64,000 bases of DNA from Streptomyces caniferus. GTDB lineage: Bacteria; Actinomycetota; Actinomycetes; Streptomycetales; Streptomycetaceae. The translations under genes were made by a program, and so were the position numbers. The notes beneath the pieces were generated by a model. It had not been told where the DNA came from. It saw only the letters and a program-made list of their open reading frames with translations, and did no database searches. Shown in pieces: positions 40,900-50,123 of the stretch. Every line of letters begins with the position of its first letter. The stretch's first letter is position 1. The DNA lies in contig NZ_BLIN01000005.1 of assembly GCF_009811555.1 (NCBI RefSeq), forward strand, positions 1,249,501 through 1,313,500, written 5' to 3'.

Positions 40900-41913
40900 A
40901 TGCTCACCAGATCTCCTCTTCACGGCGCCGTCCGGCTGCCGGCCGCGCTGCTCGCCGTCGTCCTGGGCGCGGGCACCCTCACCGCCTGCGGCGGCGGCAC
41001 CTCCTCGGGGGGCGACGACGCGGCGAAGAGCGGCGCCGGCTTCCCGCGCACCGTCAAGAGCGCCATGGGCGGCGACGTGAAGATCCCCGCCAAGCCCAAG
41101 CGCGTGGTCGTCCTGGACACCGGTGAGCTCGACGACGTCATCACGCTCGGCATCAAGCCCGTCGGCGCGGTCTCCCCGCACATGAAGACCGAGGGCGGCT
41201 TCCCCACCTACCTCAAGGACGAGATCGGGGGCGTCAAGGACGTCGGTCCGCTGCTGGAGCCGAACCTCGAAAAGATCATCGCCCTGAAGCCCGACCTGAT
41301 CCTGTCCTCCAAGGTCCGGCACGAGAAGATCTACGACAAGCTCCAGCAGATCGCGCCGACCGTCTTCACCGACACCACCGGCGGCCCCTGGAAGGCCAAC
41401 CTGAAGGTCCACGCCAAGGCGCTGGGCCTGGAGAAGGAGGCCGACCGGAAGCTGAAGGAGTACGAGACCCGGGCCAAGGCGCTGGGTGAGGCCATCAAGA
41501 AGAAGTACCACGGCAAGATGCCGTCGGCGTCCGTGGTGCGCTTCGTCGCCGGCCCGACCCGCCTCTACCAGAAGTCCTCCTACAGCGGTGTGGTGCTGAA
41601 CGACATCGGCCTGGCCCGGCCGAAGTCCCAGAGCTCCACCGACCCGGTCAAGACGATGCTCGACGTCAGCCCCGAGCAGATCGACAAGGCCGACGCGGAC
41701 ATGGTGTTCGTGACGACCGCGGACGAGCCGAGCAAGACCCAGCAGAAGGACGTCACGTCCAACCCGGTCTGGAAGGACCTGCCGGCCGTCAAGGACCACA
41801 AGGTCTTCACCGTGCCCGACGAGACGTGGATGTCCGGTATCGGCATCCAGGCCGCCGAGCACATGCTCGCCGACGTGGCGAAGGCCACCGGCGTGCCGCT
41901 GCCTAAGGGCTGA
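40900..41913 (+). CDS. Iron-siderophore substrate-binding lipoprotein
   Basis: The 337-residue protein has a lipoprotein signal with lipobox LTAC; Cys30 is the lipidation site. The two-lobe periplasmic binding fold follows: VKIPAKPKRVVVLDTGELDDVITLGIKPVG (first lobe), LEPNLEKIIALKPDLILSS, and the C-lobe VTSNPVWKDLPAVKDHKVFTVPDETW. It belongs to the FecB/FhuD-like cluster that captures ferric siderophores. Translation begins after AAGGAAG. A strong hairpin follows its stop and separates it from the biosynthetic genes. Confidence 0.9.
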   Translation: MLTRSPLHGAVRLPAALLAVVLGAGTLTACGGGTSSGGDDAAKSGAGFPRTVKSAMGGDVKIPAKPKRVVVLDTGELDDVITLGIKPVGAVSPHMKTEGGFPTYLKDEIGGVKDVGPLLEPNLEKIIALKPDLILSSKVRHEKIYDKLQQIAPTVFTDTTGGPWKANLKVHAKALGLEKEADRKLKEYETRAKALGEAIKKKYHGKMPSASVVRFVAGPTRLYQKSSYSGVVLNDIGLARPKSQSSTDPVKTMLDVSPEQIDKADADMVFVTTADEPSKTQQKDVTSNPVWKDLPAVKDHKVFTVPDETWMSGIGIQAAEHMLADVAKATGVPLPKG

Positions 41914-41919
41914 CCCCCA

Positions 41920-41950
41920 GGGGTGGCCCCTCCCCACCGGGGGCCACCCC
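41920..41950 (+). terminator. Intra-locus hairpin after the binding-protein gene
   Basis: Eleven-base perfect arms (GGGGTGGCCCC and its complement) flank a 9-base loop, 6 bases after the lipoprotein stop. It would uncouple uptake genes from the biosynthetic genes, or attenuate read-through to them. Confidence 0.75.
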
Positions 41951-42020
41951 CTCCCCCTCTCCGGCCCCTCTTGTTTCCCCTTGTTTCCCCGCACCCCCTC
42001 GACCCCTAAGGGGCCCGCTC

Positions 42021-43211
42021 ATGCGGATGTATCTGCTCGCCCTCAACCCCACCGACTCGGTCACCGAGGGGTTCCTGCCCGCTGCCGCCCGCCTCGGCCT
42101 CGACGTCACGATCCTGACGGACCAGCCACCGGCGCACCGGGAAGTGCCCCCGCAGACCGAGGTCCTGGAGTGCGACGTCCGTGACTTCCGCGCCGTCATC
42201 AACCGGATAGCCACCCACCACCGCCCCGACGCGGTGTTCACCAACAGCGACCATCTGCAGACCCAGGCCGCCCTGGCCGCCGACTACTTCGGACTGCCGG
42301 GCAAGGACTGGCGGGCCGCGCTGCGCGCCAAGAACAAGGGCGAGATGCGGCGCCACCTGGCCGCCGCGGGCCTGGACGCGGTGCGCTCCATGGAGCTCGC
42401 CCCCGGGCAGGACCCGTCCGCGTTCGCCGCCGCCGACCTGCCCTACCCCGTGGTCCTCAAGCCCCGCGAGGGCGTGGCGAGCGAGGACGTGATCCTGGCC
42501 GGGGACGCCGAGGAACTGGTGACGCTCGCCAAGGAGATCCAGGCGCGGCGCCCTGACGCGGCGCTGCTGGCCGAGGAATTCCTGGCCGGCGAGCTGTACA
42601 CGCTGGAGACGCTGGGCGACGGCCGGGTACGGCATGTCCTGGGCGGTTTCCACACCACCATGTCCGCGCCGCCCGTCTTCATCGAGGAGCGGCTGGACTT
42701 CGTCGCCGCCCCGCCGGAGCCCGTGGTCGCCCAGGTGTCCGCCCAACTCGACGCGCTGGGCGTCGGGCTGGGCGCCGCTCACACCGAGTTCGTGGTGCAC
42801 GAGGGGCGGGCGCGGCTGATCGAGGTGAACTACCGCGTCATCGGCGACCAGTGCGACCTGCTGCTCGCGCAGATCCTGGGCATCGAGCTGTTCGAGCACA
42901 TCCTGCGGGCGCATCTGGGCGAGCCGCTGCCCGCGGACCTCGGTGCCCGGCGCGACGGCGCGGGCCGGGTGGACTACCCCCTCGCCCACCGGGCGGGCAC
43001 CCTCACCGCGGCGCCCGCCGCCACCGACCGGACGGTGGACGGCGTACGGCTCTCGTACCGGCCGCTGCGCGACCTCGGTGAACGGCACCCGTACTACGGC
43101 ACCAACCGCGACTACCTAGGCGTGCTGCGGGTCACCGGCACCGACCGCGGCGCCGTGGACCGGGTGGCGGACGACTTCGTCGCCGCGGAGCGCTGGGAAA
43201 TCACCCAGTGA
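42021..43211 (+). CDS. ATP-grasp domain ligase of the siderophore cluster
   Basis: The 396-residue enzyme starts at ATG after AAGGGG. A Rossmann-like N-domain (about 1-105) precedes the ATP-grasp core: LPYPVVLKPREGVASEDVIL (ATP-binding Lys), LLAEEFLAGELYTLETLGDG and the metal-binding LIEVNYRVIGDQCD. It should form an amide or peptide-type bond between a carboxylate and an amine with ATP. It is absent from the staphyloferrin B gene set and is the distinctive member of this locus. The next gene starts in its last codons (GTGA overlap). The substrate is unknown. Confidence 0.85.
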   Translation: MRMYLLALNPTDSVTEGFLPAAARLGLDVTILTDQPPAHREVPPQTEVLECDVRDFRAVINRIATHHRPDAVFTNSDHLQTQAALAADYFGLPGKDWRAALRAKNKGEMRRHLAAAGLDAVRSMELAPGQDPSAFAAADLPYPVVLKPREGVASEDVILAGDAEELVTLAKEIQARRPDAALLAEEFLAGELYTLETLGDGRVRHVLGGFHTTMSAPPVFIEERLDFVAAPPEPVVAQVSAQLDALGVGLGAAHTEFVVHEGRARLIEVNYRVIGDQCDLLLAQILGIELFEHILRAHLGEPLPADLGARRDGAGRVDYPLAHRAGTLTAAPAATDRTVDGVRLSYRPLRDLGERHPYYGTNRDYLGVLRVTGTDRGAVDRVADDFVAAERWEITQ

Positions 43212-45025
43212 ACACCGCACTCGCCACCGCCGAGGGCACCGTCGCGCCCCGGGCCGACGACCCGGCCGGGGCGGTGGAAGAGGCCGAGCTGCTGGTGCGC
43301 GTCCTGGGTGCGCTGTTGCGGGAGGACGTCGTCGGCCTGCGCACCCGTGGCACGCTGCTGGAACGGCCGGACGGGCACTGGCTGCGGCTCCCCGCGGGCC
43401 CGGCCGCCGGCGCCCTGTTGCTGCCGCTCGCCGAGGACGGCTACCAGAGCACGTACACCGCCCGGCTGCCGCTCCTGGTCCGCGAGTCCGACGGGGCCAG
43501 GCTGACCACGCTCGACGAGGCCGTCACCGCGCTGCGCGACCTCGCCGACCCGGCCGACCAGGGCGGCTTCGACGCCCTCGCCGAGGAATGCCGCCAGACC
43601 CTGGCGACGATGCGGCTGCACACCCGGACCCGGGACGAGGCCGACGCCGCACTGACCAGCCGCCACGGCAGCGATCCCGGCGCCTGGCAGGGCCTGGCCG
43701 GCGGCCTGGGGTACGACACACTGGCCGCCCGGACCGACCACCCCGTCTACCCGACCGCCCGCGGCCGCTCCGGTCTCGACGAGGGACAACTCCGCGCGTA
43801 TGCACCCGAGTTCCGTCCGGAGTTCGCGCTGCGCTGGCTCGCCCTGCCGCGTGCGGCGGTCACCGTGCCGGGTGGCGCCGCGGCGCTGCCCGACTGCTGG
43901 CCGACACCCGGGGAGCTGGGCCTGCGCCACCTCGACGAGAGCCATCTCGCCCTTCCCGTCCACCCGTTGTCCCTCGGCGATCCGCTGCACGGCGCGCTGC
44001 GCCGGACCGGTCTGGAGGGCGCGGCGGTGCTGTCCGACCGCGAGCTGCTCACCGCGGTTCCGACGCTGTCGATGCGGACCGTGGCGCTCGATGCCGACCC
44101 GCGGCTGCACCTGAAGCTGCCGCTGGCCACCGCCACGCTGGGGCTGCGCAACCGGCGCACCATCAAGCCGGGCACCCTCGCCGACGGCGCGGCGGGCCAG
44201 CGGCTGCTGGAGACCGTGCTCGCCCGCGAGCCACGGTTCGCCGCCGCGATCCTCCAGGCCGACGAGACCTGCTACGCGCACGCCGGTGACGAGCTGCTGG
44301 CCGTGCTGTGCCGCCGCTACCCGGCCGGCCTGGACCACAGCGCCGTCGTGCCGATGGCCGCGCTGCTGAGCCGGGCGCCGGGCGGGCGGCTGGTGATCGA
44401 CCACCTCGCGGACCGCTTCTACGGCGGCGACCCGCTCGCCCTGCTCGATGCCTGTCTCACGCTGCTCTTCGACTGGCAGACCACCCTCTTCGGCTACGGC
44501 ATCGCGCTCGAATCGCACCAGCAGAACATCTCGCTGGTGCTGGACCGGGCCGCCGGCGGCACCCGGCTGCGGCTGCTGTTCAAGGACAACGACGGGCCGC
44601 GCATCAACACCGTCCGCCTGCGGGAGGCCCTGGGCGACGACGCCCCGGACCCCGCCGGCTTCGCCGACCCGCGGATCTTCGCCGGGAGCGACCGGCCGGT
44701 GCTGGACCTGTTCACCACCATCACCGTCCACCTGTGCGCGGGGTCGTACGCCTTCGGCCTCGCCCGGCACGGACGCGCCCCGCTGGCCCAGCTGCTCGGC
44801 CAGGTCCGCGACCGCCTCGCCGAGGCCGTCGAGCGGCTGGGCACCGGGCCGCACGAGCCGGGCGCCGCGCTGCGCGCCCACGTCCTGGACGCGCCGGAGC
44901 TTCCGGTGAAGGCGATGGTCAGCGCCGGGACGCTGCTGTCCAAGGAGCGCTCGGGGGCCGCCGACATCAACAAGCACTACACCACCGGACCCAACTATCT
45001 GCTGCCTACGGGGGCTTCCCGATGA
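43208..45025 (+). CDS. IucA/IucC-family siderophore (NIS) synthetase, copy 1
   Basis: The 605-residue product has an N-terminal IucA/IucC domain and a C-terminal FhuF-like ferric-reductase-type region (about 440-590). It carries VHPLSLGDPLHGALRR where most synthetases have a HPWQ or HPxH-type motif, then TLSMRTVALDADPRLHLKLPLATATLGLRNRR (nucleotide/carboxylate region) and ALESHQQNISLVLD. NIS synthetases adenylate a carboxylate, often citrate, and couple it to an amine or alcohol. The type (A, B or C) cannot be assigned safely. It overlaps the ATP-grasp gene by 4 bases and the exporter gene by 4. Confidence 0.85.
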   Translation: MNTALATAEGTVAPRADDPAGAVEEAELLVRVLGALLREDVVGLRTRGTLLERPDGHWLRLPAGPAAGALLLPLAEDGYQSTYTARLPLLVRESDGARLTTLDEAVTALRDLADPADQGGFDALAEECRQTLATMRLHTRTRDEADAALTSRHGSDPGAWQGLAGGLGYDTLAARTDHPVYPTARGRSGLDEGQLRAYAPEFRPEFALRWLALPRAAVTVPGGAAALPDCWPTPGELGLRHLDESHLALPVHPLSLGDPLHGALRRTGLEGAAVLSDRELLTAVPTLSMRTVALDADPRLHLKLPLATATLGLRNRRTIKPGTLADGAAGQRLLETVLAREPRFAAAILQADETCYAHAGDELLAVLCRRYPAGLDHSAVVPMAALLSRAPGGRLVIDHLADRFYGGDPLALLDACLTLLFDWQTTLFGYGIALESHQQNISLVLDRAAGGTRLRLLFKDNDGPRINTVRLREALGDDAPDPAGFADPRIFAGSDRPVLDLFTTITVHLCAGSYAFGLARHGRAPLAQLLGQVRDRLAEAVERLGTGPHEPGAALRAHVLDAPELPVKAMVSAGTLLSKERSGAADINKHYTTGPNYLLPTGASR

Positions 45026-46323
45026 GCACCGCCACCTCCCGCCGGACCGAGCCGGCGGTCGTCGAGACCAAGGCCGGTCCGGCCCTCGCGCGCCGCCAGG
45101 TGCACGCCGTGGCCGGCTGCTACTTCGTGGCCTCGTTCGCCGCCCTCGGCCTGCCGCCATACCTCACCGAAGTCCTGCCGGAACTGGGCGACGGCGCCGC
45201 CCGCTGGGCCGGTCTGCTCTATGTCGTCCCCACCCTGTTCGGCGCCCTCGGCGCCCCGCTGTGGGGGCGGCTGGCCGACCGCTTCGGCCGTAAACGGCTG
45301 CTGCTGCGGGCGCAGTTGGGGCTGACGGCGGCGTTCCTGCTGGCCGGCTGGGCCGACTCGCTCGCCACGTTCGCCGCGGCGCTGGTCGTCCAGGGCGTCC
45401 TCGGTGGTACCTTCGCCGCGTCGAACGGCTATCTGGGGGCGGCCCTGGAGGGCCATGCGCTGTCCCGGGCCCTGACGCTGATGCAGGGCAGTGCGCGGGC
45501 GGCGCTGGTCTTCGCGCCGATCGTGGTCGGCGCGCTGACGCCGTGGCTGTCGCCGCACCACCAGTACGCCCTGCTGGCCGTACTGCCGCTGGCCGCGGCC
45601 CTGATGCTGGCGAAGCTCCCGGAGCCGGACGCCGCCCCGGTCGGCGCGGTGCAGGGGGACGGTACCGCCCCGGGTGCCGAGGTCACGGAGCCGGCCGAGG
45701 AGGTGCCGGCCGGACGGGGGCCGGCCGGGTACACCCCGGACGCCCGCCCGCTGCGCGCCCTCTACGCCCTGGAGTTCGCGTTCGTCTTCTCCACCGTCAT
45801 CTCCTTCCCCTACCTGATCTCCCTCATCTCCCAGCAGCTGCCGGGGACCGGGCCGCTGGTGTCCGGTGTGCTGTTCGCCCTGCCGCACCTGTGCTATCTG
45901 GTCGCGGCGATGGGCGTGCACCGCGCCTTCCGCAACCGCCCCCGGACCGGGATCGCCCTCGGCTTCGGCTGTATAGCGGCCGGGCTGGCCGGGCACGGCC
46001 TCGCCGGCTCACTCGCCTCCTTCATCGCCGTACGCCTGGTGCTGGGCGCCGGGCTCACCCTCGGCCTGGTGTGCCTGTCCGTGCTGGCCGCCGACTGCGC
46101 CAAGGGCCGTGCCCCCGGCGGGCTGTTCGGCTCGATCGAGTTCTTCTCCAAGGCCGGCGCGGTCGCCGCGGGCGTGGCAGCCACCGCCGGCAACGACTGG
46201 TTCGGTCCGGTCGCCCCGCTGCTGACCGGCACCGCGATAGCCGTGGCCACCGGACTCGCGACCTCCGCCCCTCTCCTCGCCCGTACTCTCCGCACCCGCA
46301 GGAGCCCCCGATGCCCTCGCTGA
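45022..46323 (+). CDS. MFS exporter of the siderophore cluster
   Basis: The 433-residue membrane protein has about 12 hydrophobic segments with the MFS loop GAPLWGRLADRFGRKR between TM2 and TM3. A long Pro/Glu/Ala-rich cytoplasmic loop (about 205-245) lies between the two halves. Position between two NIS synthetase genes matches SbnD in the staphyloferrin B cluster, so it probably secretes the finished siderophore. Start and stop overlap neighbours by 4 and 13 bases. The substrate is inferred from context. Confidence 0.85.
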   Translation: MSTATSRRTEPAVVETKAGPALARRQVHAVAGCYFVASFAALGLPPYLTEVLPELGDGAARWAGLLYVVPTLFGALGAPLWGRLADRFGRKRLLLRAQLGLTAAFLLAGWADSLATFAAALVVQGVLGGTFAASNGYLGAALEGHALSRALTLMQGSARAALVFAPIVVGALTPWLSPHHQYALLAVLPLAAALMLAKLPEPDAAPVGAVQGDGTAPGAEVTEPAEEVPAGRGPAGYTPDARPLRALYALEFAFVFSTVISFPYLISLISQQLPGTGPLVSGVLFALPHLCYLVAAMGVHRAFRNRPRTGIALGFGCIAAGLAGHGLAGSLASFIAVRLVLGAGLTLGLVCLSVLAADCAKGRAPGGLFGSIEFFSKAGAVAAGVAATAGNDWFGPVAPLLTGTAIAVATGLATSAPLLARTLRTRRSPRCPR

Positions 46324-48089
46324 CCAATTCGCCCGGCACCGCCCCGGTATCCGCCGCCCCCACCGGCCTGCCCACCGCCGACCAGGCCGTGGCACACACC
46401 CTGCTCAACTGTCTGCTGCGGGAGGTCTCCGGCCCCGAGCACCAGACCGCCGTCGACGACGGGCGGCTGCTGGTCCGGCTGCCGCGCCGCGGAGTGCTGC
46501 TGCGCGTCGCGCTGCGCCGTACCTCGCTGCTGGGCGCGCACCGCTTCACCGGCCCGGTGTCGGAGCAGACCGACGGCGGCTGGGCGGAGGTCGGCTGGCG
46601 GCAGCTGGCCGAGTACGTGCGCGCCGAACTGTCGCTGCGCACCGGGGTGCACAACGAGGAGTTCCTGGCGCAGATCGCCTCCAGCCACCAGGCCGTGTCC
46701 GCCGCACTTGCGGCCCGTGTGGAGGCTCCGGCCGTCGGGGAGTACACCGCGGACGACTGGCAGGCCGCGTACGTCACCTCCGAGCAGTCGTTGCTCCTCG
46801 GCCACCGCTTCCACCCCACCCCCAAGGCCCGCACCGGCGACCCCACCGCCTGGCAGTCCTACGCCCCGGAGACCGGGGCCGTCTTCCCGCTGCTGCTGCT
46901 CGCCGTGCGCGAGGAGCTGATCGCCGAGGAGCGGTCCGCCGACGGCGCCACCGACCCGCTGGACGCGCTGCACGCCGACGTCCCGGACGGCTACCGGCTG
47001 CTGCCCGTCCACCCCTGGCAGTACGAGCTGCTGCGCGACCACGCGGGGCTGGCGGAGGCGCTGGACCGCGACGACATCCGCGTCCTGGGCAGCAGCGAGA
47101 AGCCGTTCGCCGCCACCGCGTCGGTGCGCACGCTCTACGACGGCGACGCGTTCCTGAAGTTCAGCCTGAACGTCCGGATCACCAACTGCCTCCGGAAGAA
47201 CTCCAGTTACGAGCTGTCCGGGGCCGTGGCCCTGACCCGGCTGCTGGCGCCGGCGCTCGCCGATCTCGCCACCCGGTTCCCGGGCGCCGCGGTGCTCCGT
47301 GAGCCCGCCTACCGCAGCCTGGCACTGCCCGGCGCGGACGGCCGTCCGGACACCGAGCTGCTGGAGGGCTTCGGCGTCATCGTCCGCGAGGGCCTGTCCC
47401 AGCAGCTGCTGCCGGGCACCACCCCGCTGCTGGCCGGCGCGGTCGCCGACGAGTACCCGACCAGCCCCGCACACATCTCCCGTCTCCTGGACGGCACCGG
47501 CCCGCAGGCCGCGCTGGAGTGGTGGGCCGCCTACCTCAATCTGCTCCTGCCGCCGGTGCTCGCCGCCTACTTCGACCACGGCCTGGTGCTGGAGCCGCAC
47601 CTGCAGAACGTGCTGGTCTGCGTCGACGGCGACGGGATGCCCGCACAGGTCCTCTTCCGCGACCTGGAGGGCACCAAGCTCGTCCCCGAGCAGCACGCCG
47701 ACCTGCTGGCCTCGCTGCCCGAGGACATCGCGGCGCCGATGACCTACGACGCCCAGCGCGGCTGGGACCGCGTGGTGTACTGCCTGCTGGTCAACCACGT
47801 CGCCGAGATGCTCGCCGCGCTCGCCGACCTGCACCCGGACACCGAGACGGAGCTGTGGGCGCAGGTGCGCCGCACCCTGCAGACCCATGCGGACCGCTAC
47901 GGCTGCCCGCCGCGGCTGGCCGCCCTGCTGGCAGGCGTCCCGCTGCCCGCCAAGGCCAACCTGCTCACCCGCTGGGAGCGCAAGGCCGACCGCGAGGCCG
48001 GCTACGTCCTGCTGCCCTCGCCGCTGGCCGAGGCCGTTCTGTCGGGCGCCGGGCGCACCGACGACACCACCCCCTGGAGCGCACGATGA
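46311..48089 (+). CDS. IucA/IucC-family siderophore (NIS) synthetase, copy 2
   Basis: The 592-residue enzyme has the canonical NIS motifs. These are YRLLPVHPWQYELLRDHAGL, SSEKPFAATASVRTLYDGDAFLKFSLNVRITNCLRKNS, VLEPHLQNVLVCVDGDGMPAQVLFRDLEGTKLV and a FhuF-like C-terminus ending near 592. The HPWQ and KFSLNVRITN segments mark the active ATP/carboxylate site. It should condense citrate or a citryl intermediate with an amine from the decarboxylase or ATP-grasp product. It begins 13 bases inside the exporter gene, with AGGAG upstream, and overlaps the decarboxylase gene by 4 bases. Confidence 0.9.
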   Translation: MPSLTNSPGTAPVSAAPTGLPTADQAVAHTLLNCLLREVSGPEHQTAVDDGRLLVRLPRRGVLLRVALRRTSLLGAHRFTGPVSEQTDGGWAEVGWRQLAEYVRAELSLRTGVHNEEFLAQIASSHQAVSAALAARVEAPAVGEYTADDWQAAYVTSEQSLLLGHRFHPTPKARTGDPTAWQSYAPETGAVFPLLLLAVREELIAEERSADGATDPLDALHADVPDGYRLLPVHPWQYELLRDHAGLAEALDRDDIRVLGSSEKPFAATASVRTLYDGDAFLKFSLNVRITNCLRKNSSYELSGAVALTRLLAPALADLATRFPGAAVLREPAYRSLALPGADGRPDTELLEGFGVIVREGLSQQLLPGTTPLLAGAVADEYPTSPAHISRLLDGTGPQAALEWWAAYLNLLLPPVLAAYFDHGLVLEPHLQNVLVCVDGDGMPAQVLFRDLEGTKLVPEQHADLLASLPEDIAAPMTYDAQRGWDRVVYCLLVNHVAEMLAALADLHPDTETELWAQVRRTLQTHADRYGCPPRLAALLAGVPLPAKANLLTRWERKADREAGYVLLPSPLAEAVLSGAGRTDDTTPWSAR

Positions 48090-49333
48090 CCACCCCGAGC
48101 CCCGCCCTCACCGACGCGGTCCGCGACCGCGTCCGCTCCCTGGCGGCCGACGAACTCCCCGCCTACGTCTACGACATGGCGGCACTGCGCACGCACCTGG
48201 CCGGGGTACGGGCCGCCCTGCCCGAGCGCGTGGAGCTGTACTACGCGGCCAAGGCCAACCCGGAGCCGGAGATCCTGGCGGCGCTGCGCCCGTACGTCGA
48301 CGGCTACGAGGTGTCCTCGGGCGGCGAGCTGGCGCACGTCGGCAAGGCCGTGCCGGACGCCCCGCTCGCCTTCGGCGGACCGGGCAAGACGCCCGCCGAG
48401 GTCGCGCAGGCGCTGGAGCTGGGGGTGCAGCGCTTCCACGTGGAGAGCGTGTACGAGCTCCATATGCTCGCGAGCCTGGCCGCCCGGCTCGCCCCGGAGC
48501 GCCGGATCGCGGTGCTGGCCCGCTTCAACCTGCCGGTCGACGACGGTTCCCTGGACGGCAGCTCGCTGGCCATGGGCGGCCGCCCCACCCCCTTCGGCCT
48601 GGACCCCGCGCAGGCCGGCGAGGTCGTCGCCCTGCTCACCGACGGCAGCTGTCCGCAGCTCGAACTCCGCGGCATCCACGCCCACCTGGCCAGCGGCCTG
48701 GAGGCACCCGAGCAGCTCGCCGTGTCGGAGGCCATCGTGACGTGGGCCGCCGAGCTGGCCGCACACCACCGGATCCTCCTGACCGAGGTGGTCATAGGCG
48801 GCGGGATGGCCGTCGACTACGCCGCTCCGGAGCGCCGGTTCGACTGGACGGCCTTCGGCGCGGGTCTGGCGCGGCTCGCCGACGCCCACCCCGGCCTCAC
48901 CCTGCGCATCGAGCCCGGTCGTGCGCTCACCGCGTACTGCGGCTGGTACGCCACCGAGGTGCTGGACGTGAAGCACAGCCATGGCGAGGAGTTCGCCGTG
49001 GTCCGCGGCGGCACCCATCATCTGCGCACCCCCGCGACCAAGGGCCACGACCAGCCCTGCACGGTCCTGCCGTCCGAGGCGCCCTGGCCGCACGCCTGGC
49101 CGCGGTCGGCCGCGCAGGGCGACCTGGTCACCGTCACCGGGCAGCTGTGCACTCCCAAGGACGTCCTCGCCCGCAACGTCCCGGCGCCGGGGCTGCGGGC
49201 CGGTGACCGGGTGGTCTTCGGCGTCGCCGGGGCGTACGCCTGGAACATCTCGCACCACGACTTCCTGATGCATCCGCGGCCCGGCTTCCACTTCCTCGGC
49301 GCCGCGGAGCCCGGCGCCGCCGGGGAGGCCTGA
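48086..49333 (+). CDS. SbnH-like PLP-dependent decarboxylase (fold type III)
   Basis: The 415-residue protein belongs to the alanine-racemase-fold decarboxylases. The PLP lysine is Lys56 in LYYAAKANPEPEIL. The glycine-rich phosphate loop VVIGGGMAVDY and the C-terminal GAYAWNISHHDFLMHPRPGF agree with SbnH of staphyloferrin B. SbnH decarboxylates an amino-acid-containing siderophore intermediate to free an amine. Here the substrate may be an amino acid or a citryl-amino acid product of the synthetases. ATG overlaps the upstream stop (ATGA) and the next gene starts one base after its stop. Confidence 0.85.
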   Translation: MTTPSPALTDAVRDRVRSLAADELPAYVYDMAALRTHLAGVRAALPERVELYYAAKANPEPEILAALRPYVDGYEVSSGGELAHVGKAVPDAPLAFGGPGKTPAEVAQALELGVQRFHVESVYELHMLASLAARLAPERRIAVLARFNLPVDDGSLDGSSLAMGGRPTPFGLDPAQAGEVVALLTDGSCPQLELRGIHAHLASGLEAPEQLAVSEAIVTWAAELAAHHRILLTEVVIGGGMAVDYAAPERRFDWTAFGAGLARLADAHPGLTLRIEPGRALTAYCGWYATEVLDVKHSHGEEFAVVRGGTHHLRTPATKGHDQPCTVLPSEAPWPHAWPRSAAQGDLVTVTGQLCTPKDVLARNVPAPGLRAGDRVVFGVAGAYAWNISHHDFLMHPRPGFHFLGAAEPGAAGEA

Positions 49334-49334
49334 G

Positions 49335-50105
49335 ATGCTCCGCACCAACGAGGTCCGGCGCGGGCTCGCCGCGGGCGAGGCGGTCTACGGGCTGTTCAGC
49401 ACGCTCCCCGAGCCCACCATGGTCGAAATGATCGGCTGCGCCGACTACGACTTCGTCATCCTGGACACCGAGCACACCCTCGTCGACCCGCAGCGGCTGG
49501 AGAACCTCATCAGGGCCGCCGAGACGACCGGGCTCACCCCGTTCGTCCGGGTCCCCGAGGCCGATCCCGGTGCCGTGCTGCGCGCCCTGGACGCCGGCGC
49601 GATGGGCATCGTCGTCCCGCACGTGCGGCGGCGCGCGGACATCGACGCCACGATCCGCGCCGCCCGCTACGCGCCCGAGGGCATGCGCTCCCTCAACGGC
49701 GGCCGGGGCCCCGGCTTCGGCCGCATCGACCCGGCCGAATACCTCCGCCGGGCCAACGCGGAGATCATGGTCGTGGCGCTCATCGAGGACGCGGAGGGGG
49801 TCGAGGCGATCGACGAGATCCTCGCCCCCGGCGGCGTCGACCTCGTGCTGCCAGGACCCGGCGACCTCTCCCAGTCCTACGGGGTGCCCTGGCAGGTCCG
49901 GCACCCCCGCGTCCAGGAGGCGGTCCGCGCCCTCCGCGGGGCCTGCGCCCGCCACGACGTGCCCTTCTGCGCCATGTCCACCACGCCGGAGCGCCGCGCC
50001 GAGTGGCACGCCGACGGGGTCAGGGCCTTCGTCCTGGGCGAGGACCGCGATCTGACGGCGCGGGCGCTGCGGGGGCACCGGGAGCGGACCGCCGGCCGGG
50101 GGTGA
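49335..50105 (+). CDS. SbnG-like citrate synthase (HpcH/HpaI aldolase family)
   Basis: The 256-residue TIM-barrel protein has TMVEMIGCADYDFVILDTEHTLVDP, PFVRVPEADPGAVLRALDAGAMGIVVPHV, SLNGGRGPGFG and the metal-binding VVALIEDAEGVEAIDEI. This composition matches SbnG, a class of aldolase-derived enzyme that makes citrate from oxaloacetate and acetyl-CoA for siderophore assembly when the TCA enzyme is limiting. Length and motif spacing agree with SbnG (about 259). It is the last gene of the operon and ends before a hairpin. Confidence 0.85.
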   Translation: MLRTNEVRRGLAAGEAVYGLFSTLPEPTMVEMIGCADYDFVILDTEHTLVDPQRLENLIRAAETTGLTPFVRVPEADPGAVLRALDAGAMGIVVPHVRRRADIDATIRAARYAPEGMRSLNGGRGPGFGRIDPAEYLRRANAEIMVVALIEDAEGVEAIDEILAPGGVDLVLPGPGDLSQSYGVPWQVRHPRVQEAVRALRGACARHDVPFCAMSTTPERRAEWHADGVRAFVLGEDRDLTARALRGHRERTAGRG

Positions 50106-50123
50106 CGGCAACTCCATCGGCGG

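Noticed and set aside
37902..50105. Desferrioxamine (des) cluster
   Set aside because: There is no lysine decarboxylase, N-hydroxylase or acyltransferase. The gene set has citrate synthase-like and ATP-grasp genes instead.
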